Positions 19,846-45,236 of a stretch of 64,000 bases of DNA are shown in pieces. Source of the stretch: Gordonia paraffinivorans NBRC 108238. GTDB taxonomy: Bacteria > Actinomycetota > Actinomycetes > Mycobacteriales > Mycobacteriaceae. The position numbers were made by a program, and so were the translations under genes. Below the pieces are notes generated by a model. It was given only the letters and a program-made list of their open reading frames with translations. It did not search any database and was not told where the DNA came from. Position 1 is the stretch's first letter. Each line of letters begins with the position of its first letter. Where the stretch lies: positions 1-64,000 of the forward strand of contig NZ_BAOQ01000008.1 in the NCBI RefSeq assembly GCF_000344155.1, given 5' to 3'.

Positions 19846-20170
19846 TTTCGGCCGGCCAGCCGTCGTAGAGCGCCCTTGACCTGTTCGACGAACTCGGCCG
19901 ATGCTCGGTCAGGTCGGCCCAGGTGAAGTCGAGGACCGTCCCCCGGCCGATGGGTGCGTCTCGCTTGGTGCGGTCGCGTCGGAAAATCGCCACGTCCCGG
20001 TGACAGGCGAATCCGACGGTCTCCACGGCCGGCCGTGGGGCGTCGGACACGACGTCGAGGAGATGCCCGCACACCTCGACGTCGGCGGCCCAGCCGCTGA
20101 TGCCGGCGTCACGAAGTAGTCCGACGGCCAGGCGCTCGGCTCCGATCGTGCCCCGTCCTCGAGGCGGTTC
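19846..20170 (-). pseudogene. DUF559 (Vsr-like endonuclease fold) C-terminal remnant
   Basis: On the minus strand, in the gap between two terminators, a translatable stretch reads ERLAVGLLRDAGISGW, then a Val-Glu-x-x-Gly-Phe-x-x-His segment and TVLDFTWADLTEH, the pattern of the C-terminal DUF559 domain of actinobacterial proteins related to very-short-patch endonucleases. The roughly 170-residue N-terminal part is missing, there is no plausible start or ribosome site, and the frame runs through both hairpins. The usual IEVDGW metal-site context is degraded. I read it as a decayed gene, not as an expressed protein. Confidence 0.5.
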
Positions 20171-20192
20171 CGGCTCCGGGCTCGACCTCTTC

Positions 20193-20231
20193 CGTATGAC
20201 GTCGTGCCCGGAAAGCGGGCACAACGTCATA
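20193..20231 (-). terminator. Terminator after the MarR gene
   Basis: Arms GTATGACGTCGTGCCCG and CGGGCACAACGTCATAC pair over 17 positions; the only mismatch becomes a G-U pair in the minus-strand transcript, the direction of the MarR gene that ends at 20235. The loop is GAAAG. Confidence 0.7.
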
Positions 20232-20234
20232 CGC

Positions 20235-20738
20235 TCAGAAATCCCCGTTGTGCTTTCGCAGCGACTGGATGGCCTTCACGAGCCCGGCCATCTCCTCGGC
20301 GGACATGCCGACGTCGGCGAAGACCTTCTCGTTGAGCACCGTGGTGGCCTCCTCGACGGTGGATCGGCCGAGGTCGGTGATCTGCACGAGGGTGGTGCGA
20401 CCGTCGGTGGGGTGGGGGACCCGGCGCACCAGCCCGCTCTCCTCGAGACGGCGGATCGCGTGCGTGACGCTCGTGACGTGGACCTGCAGTCGGGCGCTCG
20501 CCTTGGTGATCGGCAGCGCTCCCTGCCGCGAGAACGCGAGGAGTCGTAGCAACTCGAAGCGCGAGAAGGTGAGGTCGAACGGACGCAGTGCGGCCTCCAC
20601 ACGGGCCAGCAGGATCTGATGCGCCCGCATCACCGAGGTGACCGCCACCATGCCGTCGGCGACGTCCTCCCAGCCGGCCGCGATCCAGTTCTCCCGGGCC
20701 TCGGCGATGGGGTCGAAGTCCATGCTGCGCCCTGCCAT
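20235..20738 (-). CDS. MarR-family transcriptional regulator
   Basis: A 167-residue winged-helix regulator. The DNA-binding region spans about 60-125 with LTFSRFELLRLLAFSRQGALPITKAS, the recognition helix around LQVHVTSVTHAIRRLEESGLVRR and the wing PHPTDGRTTLVQIT. MarR dimers usually repress neighbouring genes and release DNA on binding aromatic or redox ligands. The gene is divergent from the NRPS gene, but 860 bases separate the starts, so control of the NRPS is only possible. I chose ATG 20738 because a TANNNT box lies 7 bases upstream; ATG 20723 is the alternative. Confidence 0.88.
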   Translation of the reverse strand: MAGRSMDFDPIAEARENWIAAGWEDVADGMVAVTSVMRAHQILLARVEAALRPFDLTFSRFELLRLLAFSRQGALPITKASARLQVHVTSVTHAIRRLEESGLVRRVPHPTDGRTTLVQITDLGRSTVEEATTVLNEKVFADVGMSAEEMAGLVKAIQSLRKHNGDF

Positions 20739-20745
20739 GCAGACA

Positions 20746-20751
20746 ACCCTA
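20746..20751 (-). promoter_or_regulatory. -10 element TAGGGT, leaderless MarR transcript
   Basis: On the minus strand TAGGGT is followed by 7 bases and then the ATG at 20738, the spacing for transcription starting at the start codon. Confidence 0.4.
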
Positions 20752-21602
20752 GTGTGAGTGCGCCGTGGTCGACCGGCGACGCGCCAGGGGCGGTGCTGGT
20801 GCGGACGGGCGCGATTCGCAGTGGGCGGGTCGACCACTCTGCGACTGCGCCGGCCCGCTCTCCTCTGGCATCGGCCGCTTACCGATCGGCGGTCTGTGAC
20901 CGGTGCGCGTCGTCGGCCGGAAGGACACAAGAGAAACGGATGTGACTGGTGTTGAAAGTGCTCGAATTGTGAGCGATCTACGTCGCTTCGTGAACGATTC
21001 TTCGGTGTCCTCCGGTGGAACGACATTCGCAGTCCTGTGTGATTCTGGGGCGCCTCACCGTTCTGTATAGCTCCTGTATAGGAATGATCACGATCGATTT
21101 CGGCGATCTGAAACGACGATTAGCGGCGACGGCCGGCGGTTTGGTTGATCCGCGCCGAATGGAGGGTATGTCCGAGTTGTTGCGGATGGTGCGACGTGTC
21201 TGGAACAGCAAGCAGCGCAGCGGTAATCGGCCGTTCCATCGTTCGGTCGGCGGGTGTGGCGGCGACTCTGTCGGGGGAGGTCGTTGCGTATGGTGAAACA
21301 TGGTCAGAAATGACTACTAATCGCCATGTGGTCCGAACGATTTAATTCATTCACGGTCGACTTCCGGTGAGATCGACGGTGGCGGTTCGAATTGCGGCGG
21401 TGTGCTGTTCAAAATCCTTGTGGCGGAAATATTCGCGGGAGTAGGGTCCGTTCTTGTCGACGGCATCAGAAGTATCCAGGGGGGCACGAGCCCATTCTTC
21501 CGTCGACGAGGAAGTGGCATCTCTGTGGTTGTGGAGAGGATCCGTCGGGGCCAGCCCCCAGTTCCGGCGGGATGCCGTCACTCAGGACGCATGGGAGGCC
21601 AC
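20752..21602. promoter_or_regulatory. 850-base AT-richer control region before the NRPS gene
   Basis: Noticeably less GC-rich than the flanking genes, with no convincing gene; a 93-codon frame at 21015-21296 lacks a ribosome site and conserved features. It presumably carries the NRPS promoter and a long leader. The octamer CTGTATAG occurs twice in tandem at 21063-21070 and 21074-21081, 11 bases (one helical turn) apart, and could be an activator site or overlapping -10 boxes. No iron box, KstR or AmtR operator was found, so iron control of the NRPS is not supported. Confidence 0.5.
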
Positions 21603-39937
<18,335 letters not shown>

Positions 39938-39941
<4 letters not shown>

Positions 39942-41137
39942 GGTTGTCCATGAGCAGGTCAAGGACGTCCCGAACCAACCGATCGCACATCCAGGGTGAC
40001 CGCGTTCGCCGCCCCGCCGCCGCGCTGCTGGGGTGCGCGATGGCCGCGTCGTTCGCGGTGACGGCACCGGCGTACGCCGGAGCGTCGTCGCCGGCGTACT
40101 CGCCGCCGACACATCCGGACGGCATGCTGCCGGCCGTGACCGCCGACGCGGCGCCGCCGGTGCCGATACCGGTCGCCCTGCGGTCGCAGCGCACCGCATA
40201 CCAGGTGGTGGTGCCGCAACCGGTTGCGCAGCAGCTGAACCCGACCGACGGGCCGCGGCATGCCGCACCGGTCCACCGGGCAGGTGGCGGGGTCGAGAGG
40301 GTGCTCCCCGCCCCGCGCCCGGTTGCCGAACACGCCGCCGGCGAGCACATCAAAATAGGCAACATCGACTTCCGCCGTCCGGGGTCGATCTCGCCGCAGG
40401 CCGCCCGGCAGATCACCGCCGGAGCCGAGGACATCGTCCGCGGCATCTCGGATGTGTTGCGCGGCAACGGCGTGCCCGATGCCAGGGCCGACAAGGTCGC
40501 CGAACAGATGGTCGGCGATGCCGCGGTCGGCGGGGTGATCGGGGGCGCGGTCGCCCTGCCCCTGGGGCTCGCGATCGGCGCACCCACCGGCGGCGTGATC
40601 GGGTTCCTCTTCGGAATCCCGTTCCTGCCCACGGGTCTGGTGGTCGGCCCGGTCGTCGGCACCGCACTCGTCGCCGGTCTCGTCGCCCTGCCGGCGGTGA
40701 CCGCCGGCGTCGTCGCCGGAGCGGTACACGGATACCAGAAGGGATGGACGGTCCCGCTCGACGCGCCGAAGGCCAAGCATCGCCTGGAGGATCGGCATCA
40801 CGAGGGCGACGGGCACCATCATCCGCAGGCCGCCTCGGCTCCGGTCGACCACGGCATCGCCCCGCAGCCGGTGGCACGGACGGCGCCGCCCGCCGCGGAG
40901 CCCGCGCCGGTCAACCCGCCGGCCGGGTTCGCGCCGGTGCAGGCGGTCAAGGAGGCCGTCGGCCTGCCGGAGCTCCCGCTGCCGCAGATCAAGCTGCCGG
41001 AGCTGCCGCCGCTCCCGGCACCGCCGGCACCGACGCCGGCCGTCGCCCAGGCGAATCCGGCTCAGGCTCCGGGCAGTTGCTCACCGGGCCGGATGGTCGA
41101 GGTGGTCCTGAAGGGAGGCCCGATCGGCAGTTGCTGA
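39938..41137 (+). CDS. Exported Gly/Ala/Pro-rich protein translationally coupled to the NRPS
   Basis: A 399-residue protein of unknown function. A basic N-terminus (about 1-30) and a hydrophobic run [22 protein letters not shown] give a signal peptide with likely cleavage after AYA. The mature part has a conserved-looking block around [15 protein letters not shown], then a long glycine-zipper hydrophobic region of about 70 residues ([19 protein letters not shown] onward) that could insert in a membrane or assemble, a histidine-rich charged stretch containing KHRLEDR, a Pro-rich section and a C-terminal tail with two cysteines (SCSPG and the final GSC). Its ATG at 39938 overlaps the NRPS stop (ATGA), so the two are almost certainly made together. 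A role in exporting, anchoring or resisting the peptide is inference. Confidence 0.85.
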
Positions 41138-41148
41138 CCCCCGGGGTC

Positions 41149-41793
41149 TCACCCGGGCCGATGCTCGATGAGCATCGCGATGGCGCCGACGACGGTGTCG
41201 ACGAGTCCCTCGGCCGTGTGGCCGCCGAGCTCGCCGCGCTGTTCGTCGGCGCGCATCATGATCACCGACTCCGCGAGCCGGAACGGCAGGAGACTGCGCC
41301 GGTCGTCGGGGTCGTCGAGGGCCTGCGCGGCAAGTGTCGCGTAGGCCCTCGCCAATTCCTGCCGATGCGTGCGGAAGTCGGCGAACCGGGGTTCGCCCAC
41401 CTCGGGCAGGAGATACAGCGCGCCGAGGTTCCAGCGCGATCCGGCGAGCTGGCCGACGTCGAAGCGGGCCAGTTCGAGGAGCCGGTCGAGGGGCGGACCG
41501 TCGGCGTCGAGGAGTTCGCGCGCCCGCTCGAGTGATCCGACGACGGTGGTCTCGAGCAGGTTGGCCAGGATGTCGTCCTTGGTCGCGAAGTAGTGGTACA
41601 TCGAGGCCTGGCGGATGCCGACAGCCTCGGCGATCATCCGGGTGGACGTCCCGGTGTAGCCGTGCCTGGTGAACAGCTCGGCTGCGGCGTCGAGGATCTC
41701 CTCGCGTGCCGTCTCGCCCCGGCGTCGCGCCGGTACCAGACGAGGGCGGCCGGGTCCGCCGGTCGCGGGGGCCGGACTCGTGCCGGTGGCCAT
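41149..41793 (-). CDS. amtR: TetR-family regulator, AmtR-like
   Basis: A 214-residue repressor. An N-terminal disordered GRPRLVPARRRGETAR segment precedes the helix-turn-helix (about 30-75: EEILDAAAELFTRHGYTGTSTRMIAEAVGIRQASMYHYFATKDD); the C-terminal part is the ligand/dimerisation region. The GRPRLVP tail and the neighbourhood fit AmtR, the nitrogen regulator that in Mycobacterium smegmatis represses the urea-degradation operon. Two copies of the published AmtR motif lie in the divergent promoter region at 41926 and 41958. The ATG at 41791-41793 follows AGGAGG. It converges with the exported-protein gene with only 11 bases between stops. Confidence 0.88.
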   Translation of the reverse strand: MATGTSPAPATGGPGRPRLVPARRRGETAREEILDAAAELFTRHGYTGTSTRMIAEAVGIRQASMYHYFATKDDILANLLETTVVGSLERARELLDADGPPLDRLLELARFDVGQLAGSRWNLGALYLLPEVGEPRFADFRTHRQELARAYATLAAQALDDPDDRRSLLPFRLAESVIMMRADEQRGELGGHTAEGLVDTVVGAIAMLIEHRPG

Positions 41794-41883
41794 GATTCCT
41801 CCTACGTAGAGCTGACCGCTTCGGACACAGTCGACCACGTCTCGGACGTCCCGGTCAGCAGTGCGATCACGTGACCTGCGCCG

Positions 41884-41900
41884 GTTAACGCAGTCTTTAC
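41884..41900 (+). promoter_or_regulatory. Possible GlnR site (AC-N9-AC)
   Basis: GTTAACGCAGTCTTTAC contains AC, nine bases, AC, the minimal spacing described for mycobacterial GlnR. It lies upstream of the two AmtR operators, where an activator would sit. The motif is short and could be chance. Confidence 0.25.
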
Positions 41901-41925
41901 GGCGGTTTGCGCGCCCGGAACATTC

Positions 41926-41939
41926 CTGTCAATCGACAG
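41926..41939. promoter_or_regulatory. AmtR operator copy 1
   Basis: CTGTCAATCGACAG, an exact match to the CTGTC-N4-GACAG consensus reported for Mycobacterium smegmatis AmtR. Located between the divergent regulator and permease genes. Confidence 0.75.
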
Positions 41940-41957
41940 AAATGTCCGTTCGATTAT

Positions 41958-41971
41958 CTGTCACTCGACAG
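41958..41971. promoter_or_regulatory. AmtR operator copy 2
   Basis: CTGTCACTCGACAG, flanked by T and A that extend the symmetry to 16 bp. Its centre is 32 bp (three helical turns) from copy 1, so two repressor dimers can bind the same DNA face. It lies 50 bases before the permease start. Confidence 0.75.
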
Positions 41972-42020
41972 ATTTCGCGCTCAACGGGGAGCACCTCGAC
42001 ACGGAAAGACGTTGCTCACC

Positions 42021-43592
42021 ATGACTCTCACCCCGGACAAGACGGTGGCCGCGCCCACCGCCCTCGGTTCCGCTCACACCCGTCCCGCAGGCCCGGCCGG
42101 CGATCTCGACGCCGACGACCTCTCCGAGTTCGGGTACGACCAGCAACTCCACCGCTCACTCGGCAAGTTCGCCTCCTTCGCGGCGGGCTTCTCCTTCGTC
42201 TCGATCCTGACCACGGTCTTCCAGTTCTTCGGCCTCGGATTCGGCTTCGGCGGCCCGGCCTTCTTCTGGACGTGGCCGATCGTCTACGCCGGCCAGTTCC
42301 TGGTGGCGCTCTGCTTCGCCGAGATCGCCGCGCGTTACCCGATATCGGGTGCGATCTACCAGTGGTCGCGGCGCATGGGCGGTGAGGTCATCGGCTGGTT
42401 CGGCGGCTGGTTCATGATGATCGCCCAGGTCGTCACCGCCTCCGCGGCGGCCATCGCCCTCCAGGTCGTTCTCCCGAGCGTGTGGTCGGGCTTCCAGATC
42501 ATCGGCGACGATCCGACGCTCACCAGCACCAGTGGTGCGTCGAATGCGGTCCTGCTCGGCTCGATCCTGCTGGTGATCGTCACCGCCATCAACTGCGTCG
42601 GCGTCTCCTGGATGAGCCGTGTCAACAACATCGGCGTGATCTGCGAACTCGTCGGCGTCACCGCCGTGATCCTGGCGCTGTTCACCCATGCCCGGCGCGG
42701 CCCGGACGTCGTCTTCGACACCGGCGTCCCCGGCACGCAGCCCGGCTACATCTGGGCGTTCATCGTCTCCGGACTCATGGCGGCCTACGTGATGGTCGGC
42801 TTCGGCTCGGCCGGCGAGCTGGCCGAGGAGACCCGCGACCCCCGCCGCGTCGCCCCGCGCACCATCCGCATGGCACTGACGGTCTCTGCCATCGGTGGCG
42901 GCCTGATGCTGATCGGCGCGCTCATGGCCGCCCCTACGCTCGGCGAGGAGCTCGCGATCGGCGGTCTGCCCTACGTCCTGGACTCGGTGCTCGGCAGCTT
43001 CTGGGGCAAGGTCTTGCTCTGCGACGTCGCGGTCGCCATCTTCATCTGCACCCTCGCCATCCAGACCGCCTGCTCGCGGCTGATGTTCTCGATGGCGCGC
43101 GACGGCCGGCTCCCGTTCTCGGCCACGCTCTCCCGCGTCAACTCGCGGACCGGGACCCCGATCGCGCCGTCGATCCTGATCGGCGTCCTCTGCATCGGCG
43201 TGCTCGTGGTCAACGTGGGGAACTCGGCGATCTTCGCGACGCTCGCCAGCGTGTGCATCATCCTGATCTACCTCGCCTACCTCGCGGTCACCGCGCCCAT
43301 GCTCTACCGCCGACTGAAGGGCTGGCCGGGCACCGGCGGCGTCGGCGCGGGAGGGCGAAAGCTGTTCGGCCTCGGCCGGTTCGGCATCCCGGTGAACATC
43401 CTGGCCGTCGTCTACGGCGCCCTGATGGTGGTCAACCTGGCCTGGCCCCGGGCCGAGGTCTTCGACCCCGCCGGCGACCTGCCGGTCCTGCGCTGGGCCG
43501 GACCGATCGTCATCGCCGTCACCGTCCTGGTCGGCATCGCCTGCTTCCCCCGCGGCAAGCAGCACCCGAACCCGGTCGACCCCGCCGCCTGA
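42021..43592 (+). CDS. APC-superfamily permease of the urea/guanidine operon
   Basis: A 523-residue integral membrane transporter with about twelve helices after a 45-residue cytoplasmic N-terminus. The consensus loop after helix 2 (CFAEIAARYPISGAIYQWSRRMGG), the GFGSAGELAEETRDPRR loop and RLMFSMARDGRLPFS are typical of amino-acid/choline-type APC permeases. Being first gene in an operon with DUF1989 proteins, carboxylase and allophanate hydrolase, it most likely imports urea, guanidine or a related amide; the substrate is inferred from context. The ATG at 42021 gives the family length. The next gene starts 57 bases downstream. Confidence 0.92.
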   Translation: MTLTPDKTVAAPTALGSAHTRPAGPAGDLDADDLSEFGYDQQLHRSLGKFASFAAGFSFVSILTTVFQFFGLGFGFGGPAFFWTWPIVYAGQFLVALCFAEIAARYPISGAIYQWSRRMGGEVIGWFGGWFMMIAQVVTASAAAIALQVVLPSVWSGFQIIGDDPTLTSTSGASNAVLLGSILLVIVTAINCVGVSWMSRVNNIGVICELVGVTAVILALFTHARRGPDVVFDTGVPGTQPGYIWAFIVSGLMAAYVMVGFGSAGELAEETRDPRRVAPRTIRMALTVSAIGGGLMLIGALMAAPTLGEELAIGGLPYVLDSVLGSFWGKVLLCDVAVAIFICTLAIQTACSRLMFSMARDGRLPFSATLSRVNSRTGTPIAPSILIGVLCIGVLVVNVGNSAIFATLASVCIILIYLAYLAVTAPMLYRRLKGWPGTGGVGAGGRKLFGLGRFGIPVNILAVVYGALMVVNLAWPRAEVFDPAGDLPVLRWAGPIVIAVTVLVGIACFPRGKQHPNPVDPAA

Positions 43593-43649
43593 CCGACCGG
43601 CTCGATCATCGCCCGTCCACCACGACCCACTTCGAGGAGATCAACCGTC

Positions 43650-44495
43650 ATGACCACCACCATCGCCGACACCGGAACCACCGCCGGCGCCCGGGAGCAC
43701 GCCCGTGCGCAGGCCGGGCAGATCACCGACTCGATGCCCGTCGTCCCGGCGTCGAACTGGCCGAACCCGCCTGCCGACGTCGATCCGGCCGCACTGACCT
43801 GGGCCGAGACCGTGCCCGGCGGCCGGTACACCAGCAAGGTGCTCGCACGCGGCACCCGCCTGCGCCTGCACGACGTCGACGGCGCCGCCTGCGCGCACGT
43901 CCTGCTGTGGCGCGCCGACGCGCCCTGGGAGCGCCTCAACGTCGCCGACACCGTCAAGGTGCCGTGGCAGGCGTACCTCGGTGCCGGCCATCCGCTGCTG
44001 AGCGATCAGGGTCGCGTCCTGGCCACCGTCGTCGCCGACGACTCCGGCCGTCACGACGCGCTGTGCGGAACCACCACACTCGCCGGCAACACCGCGAAAT
44101 ACGGTGACGGGCACGTGCATTCGTCCAGTCCCGCCGGGCGTGAGATGTTCGTCCTGGCCGCGGCCAAGCACGGACTGACCCCCGCCGACGTCCCGCCGTC
44201 GGTGTCGTTCTTCCACGGTGTCCGGGTCGAAGAGGACGGTTCGCTGCGCTCGACCGGTTCGGCCGGTCCGGGCAAGTCGGTCGATCTGATCCTGCACCTG
44301 CCCTGCGTCGTCGCGATCGCGAACACCGCCCACCCGGTCGACCCGTCGCCCACCTTCGACACCACCTCGGTCGAGGTGCTCGCCTGGCGGGCGACCGCCG
44401 ATCTGGATGCCCTGCTGGCCGGCGTCGCCGACACCGAACCCGAATACCAACGCGCCGTTGCCAACTCCGAAGACGTCTGGGCCGCTCTCTCCTGA
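43650..44495 (+). CDS. DUF1989 protein, urea-carboxylase-associated protein 2 (carboxyguanidine deiminase subunit type)
   Basis: A 281-residue DUF1989 protein. Characteristic segments: GGRYTSKVLARGTRLRLHD, LLSDQGRVLATVVADDSGRHDALCG, NTAKYGDGHVHSSSPAGREMFVLAA and a C-terminal LPCVVAIANTAHPVDPSP. The conserved His/Cys/Glu residues probably bind a metal. Proteins of this pair were formerly called urea-carboxylase-associated proteins; later work assigned homologues as a heteromeric carboxyguanidine deiminase that releases ammonia from carboxylated guanidine. It is followed 30 bases later by its partner. Which subunit name applies is not certain, so no symbol is given. Confidence 0.88.
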   Translation: MTTTIADTGTTAGAREHARAQAGQITDSMPVVPASNWPNPPADVDPAALTWAETVPGGRYTSKVLARGTRLRLHDVDGAACAHVLLWRADAPWERLNVADTVKVPWQAYLGAGHPLLSDQGRVLATVVADDSGRHDALCGTTTLAGNTAKYGDGHVHSSSPAGREMFVLAAAKHGLTPADVPPSVSFFHGVRVEEDGSLRSTGSAGPGKSVDLILHLPCVVAIANTAHPVDPSPTFDTTSVEVLAWRATADLDALLAGVADTEPEYQRAVANSEDVWAALS

Positions 44496-44525
44496 GCGCA
44501 CCCGATCCGAGAGGAACGCATCATC

Positions 44526-45194
44526 ATGACCACCGCCATCGACTTCGCCGCCGCTCCCGCAACCGATCTGGCACTCGTCCCCGGCACCGTAGTCCTCGAC
44601 GAGGTGATCGGCGAGCGCGGCCCCTGGTCGGGTGTCGTCGCGGCCGGCGACGTGCTCACCATCGTCGACCTGTACGGCAACCAGGCCGTCGACACGCTGT
44701 TCTACGGCGCCGGCGACCACGCCAAGCGCTACTCCGCCCAGGCCACGATCGCCGCACAGGGCAACATCTTCCTCACCACGGGCACCGTCATCCGGGATCA
44801 GGAGGGCGACCCGCTGATGACGATCGTCGCCGACGAGGTCGGCAACCACGACACCGTCGGCGGCGCCTGCTCGCAGGAGTCGAACACCCTGCGCTACGGC
44901 CACCACACCAGGCATCAGCACGCCTGCGTGGAGAACTTCCTCATCGAGGGCAGTCGGCACGGGCTGGGCAAGGCCGACCTCGTCGGCAACGTCAACTTCT
45001 TCATGAACGTGCCGGTCGACCCCGACGGCTCGCTCGGCATCGTCGACGGCCTGTCCGCGCCGGGCAAGCGCCTGGCCCTGCGGGCCGAGGTCGACACCCT
45101 GGTCCTGATCTCCAACTGTCCGCAGATCAACAACCCCTGCAACGGATTCGACCCGACCGCGGTCCGCGTCATCGTGACCCGGCCCGGCGTCTGA
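44526..45194 (+). CDS. DUF1989 protein, urea-carboxylase-associated protein 1 (carboxyguanidine deiminase subunit type)
   Basis: A 222-residue second DUF1989 protein, paralogous to the preceding one. It shows RGPWSGVVAAGDVLTIVDLYGNQAVDTLFY, DEVGNHDTVGGACSQESNTLRYGHHTRHQHACVENF and LISNCPQINNPCNGFDPT. The cluster of His and Cys residues suggests a metal site. With its partner it should remove the imino nitrogen of carboxyguanidine to leave allophanate for the hydrolase two genes downstream. The ATG at 44526 follows GAGAGGAACGCATC, similar to the leaders of the flanking genes, supporting co-regulated translation. Confidence 0.88.
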   Translation: MTTAIDFAAAPATDLALVPGTVVLDEVIGERGPWSGVVAAGDVLTIVDLYGNQAVDTLFYGAGDHAKRYSAQATIAAQGNIFLTTGTVIRDQEGDPLMTIVADEVGNHDTVGGACSQESNTLRYGHHTRHQHACVENFLIEGSRHGLGKADLVGNVNFFMNVPVDPDGSLGIVDGLSAPGKRLALRAEVDTLVLISNCPQINNPCNGFDPTAVRVIVTRPGV

Positions 45195-45236
45195 GATCCG
45201 AATCCCTGGTCGACCCGAACTCCCGAGGAACTCATC

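Noticed and set aside
20972-20987. Inverted repeat AGCGA-N6-TCGCT upstream of the NRPS
   Set aside because: Only five base pairs per arm, expected by chance in a region this long.
21015-21296. 93-codon frame in the NRPS upstream region
   Set aside because: No ribosome site, no conserved features and base composition like the surrounding non-coding DNA.
20752-21602. Iron-box control of the NRPS
   Set aside because: No TTAGG-TAG-type site was found, so a siderophore role was not asserted.
41136-41148. GACCCCCGGGGTC between convergent stops
   Set aside because: Symmetric, but with a one-base loop it cannot form a useful RNA hairpin; not called as a terminator.
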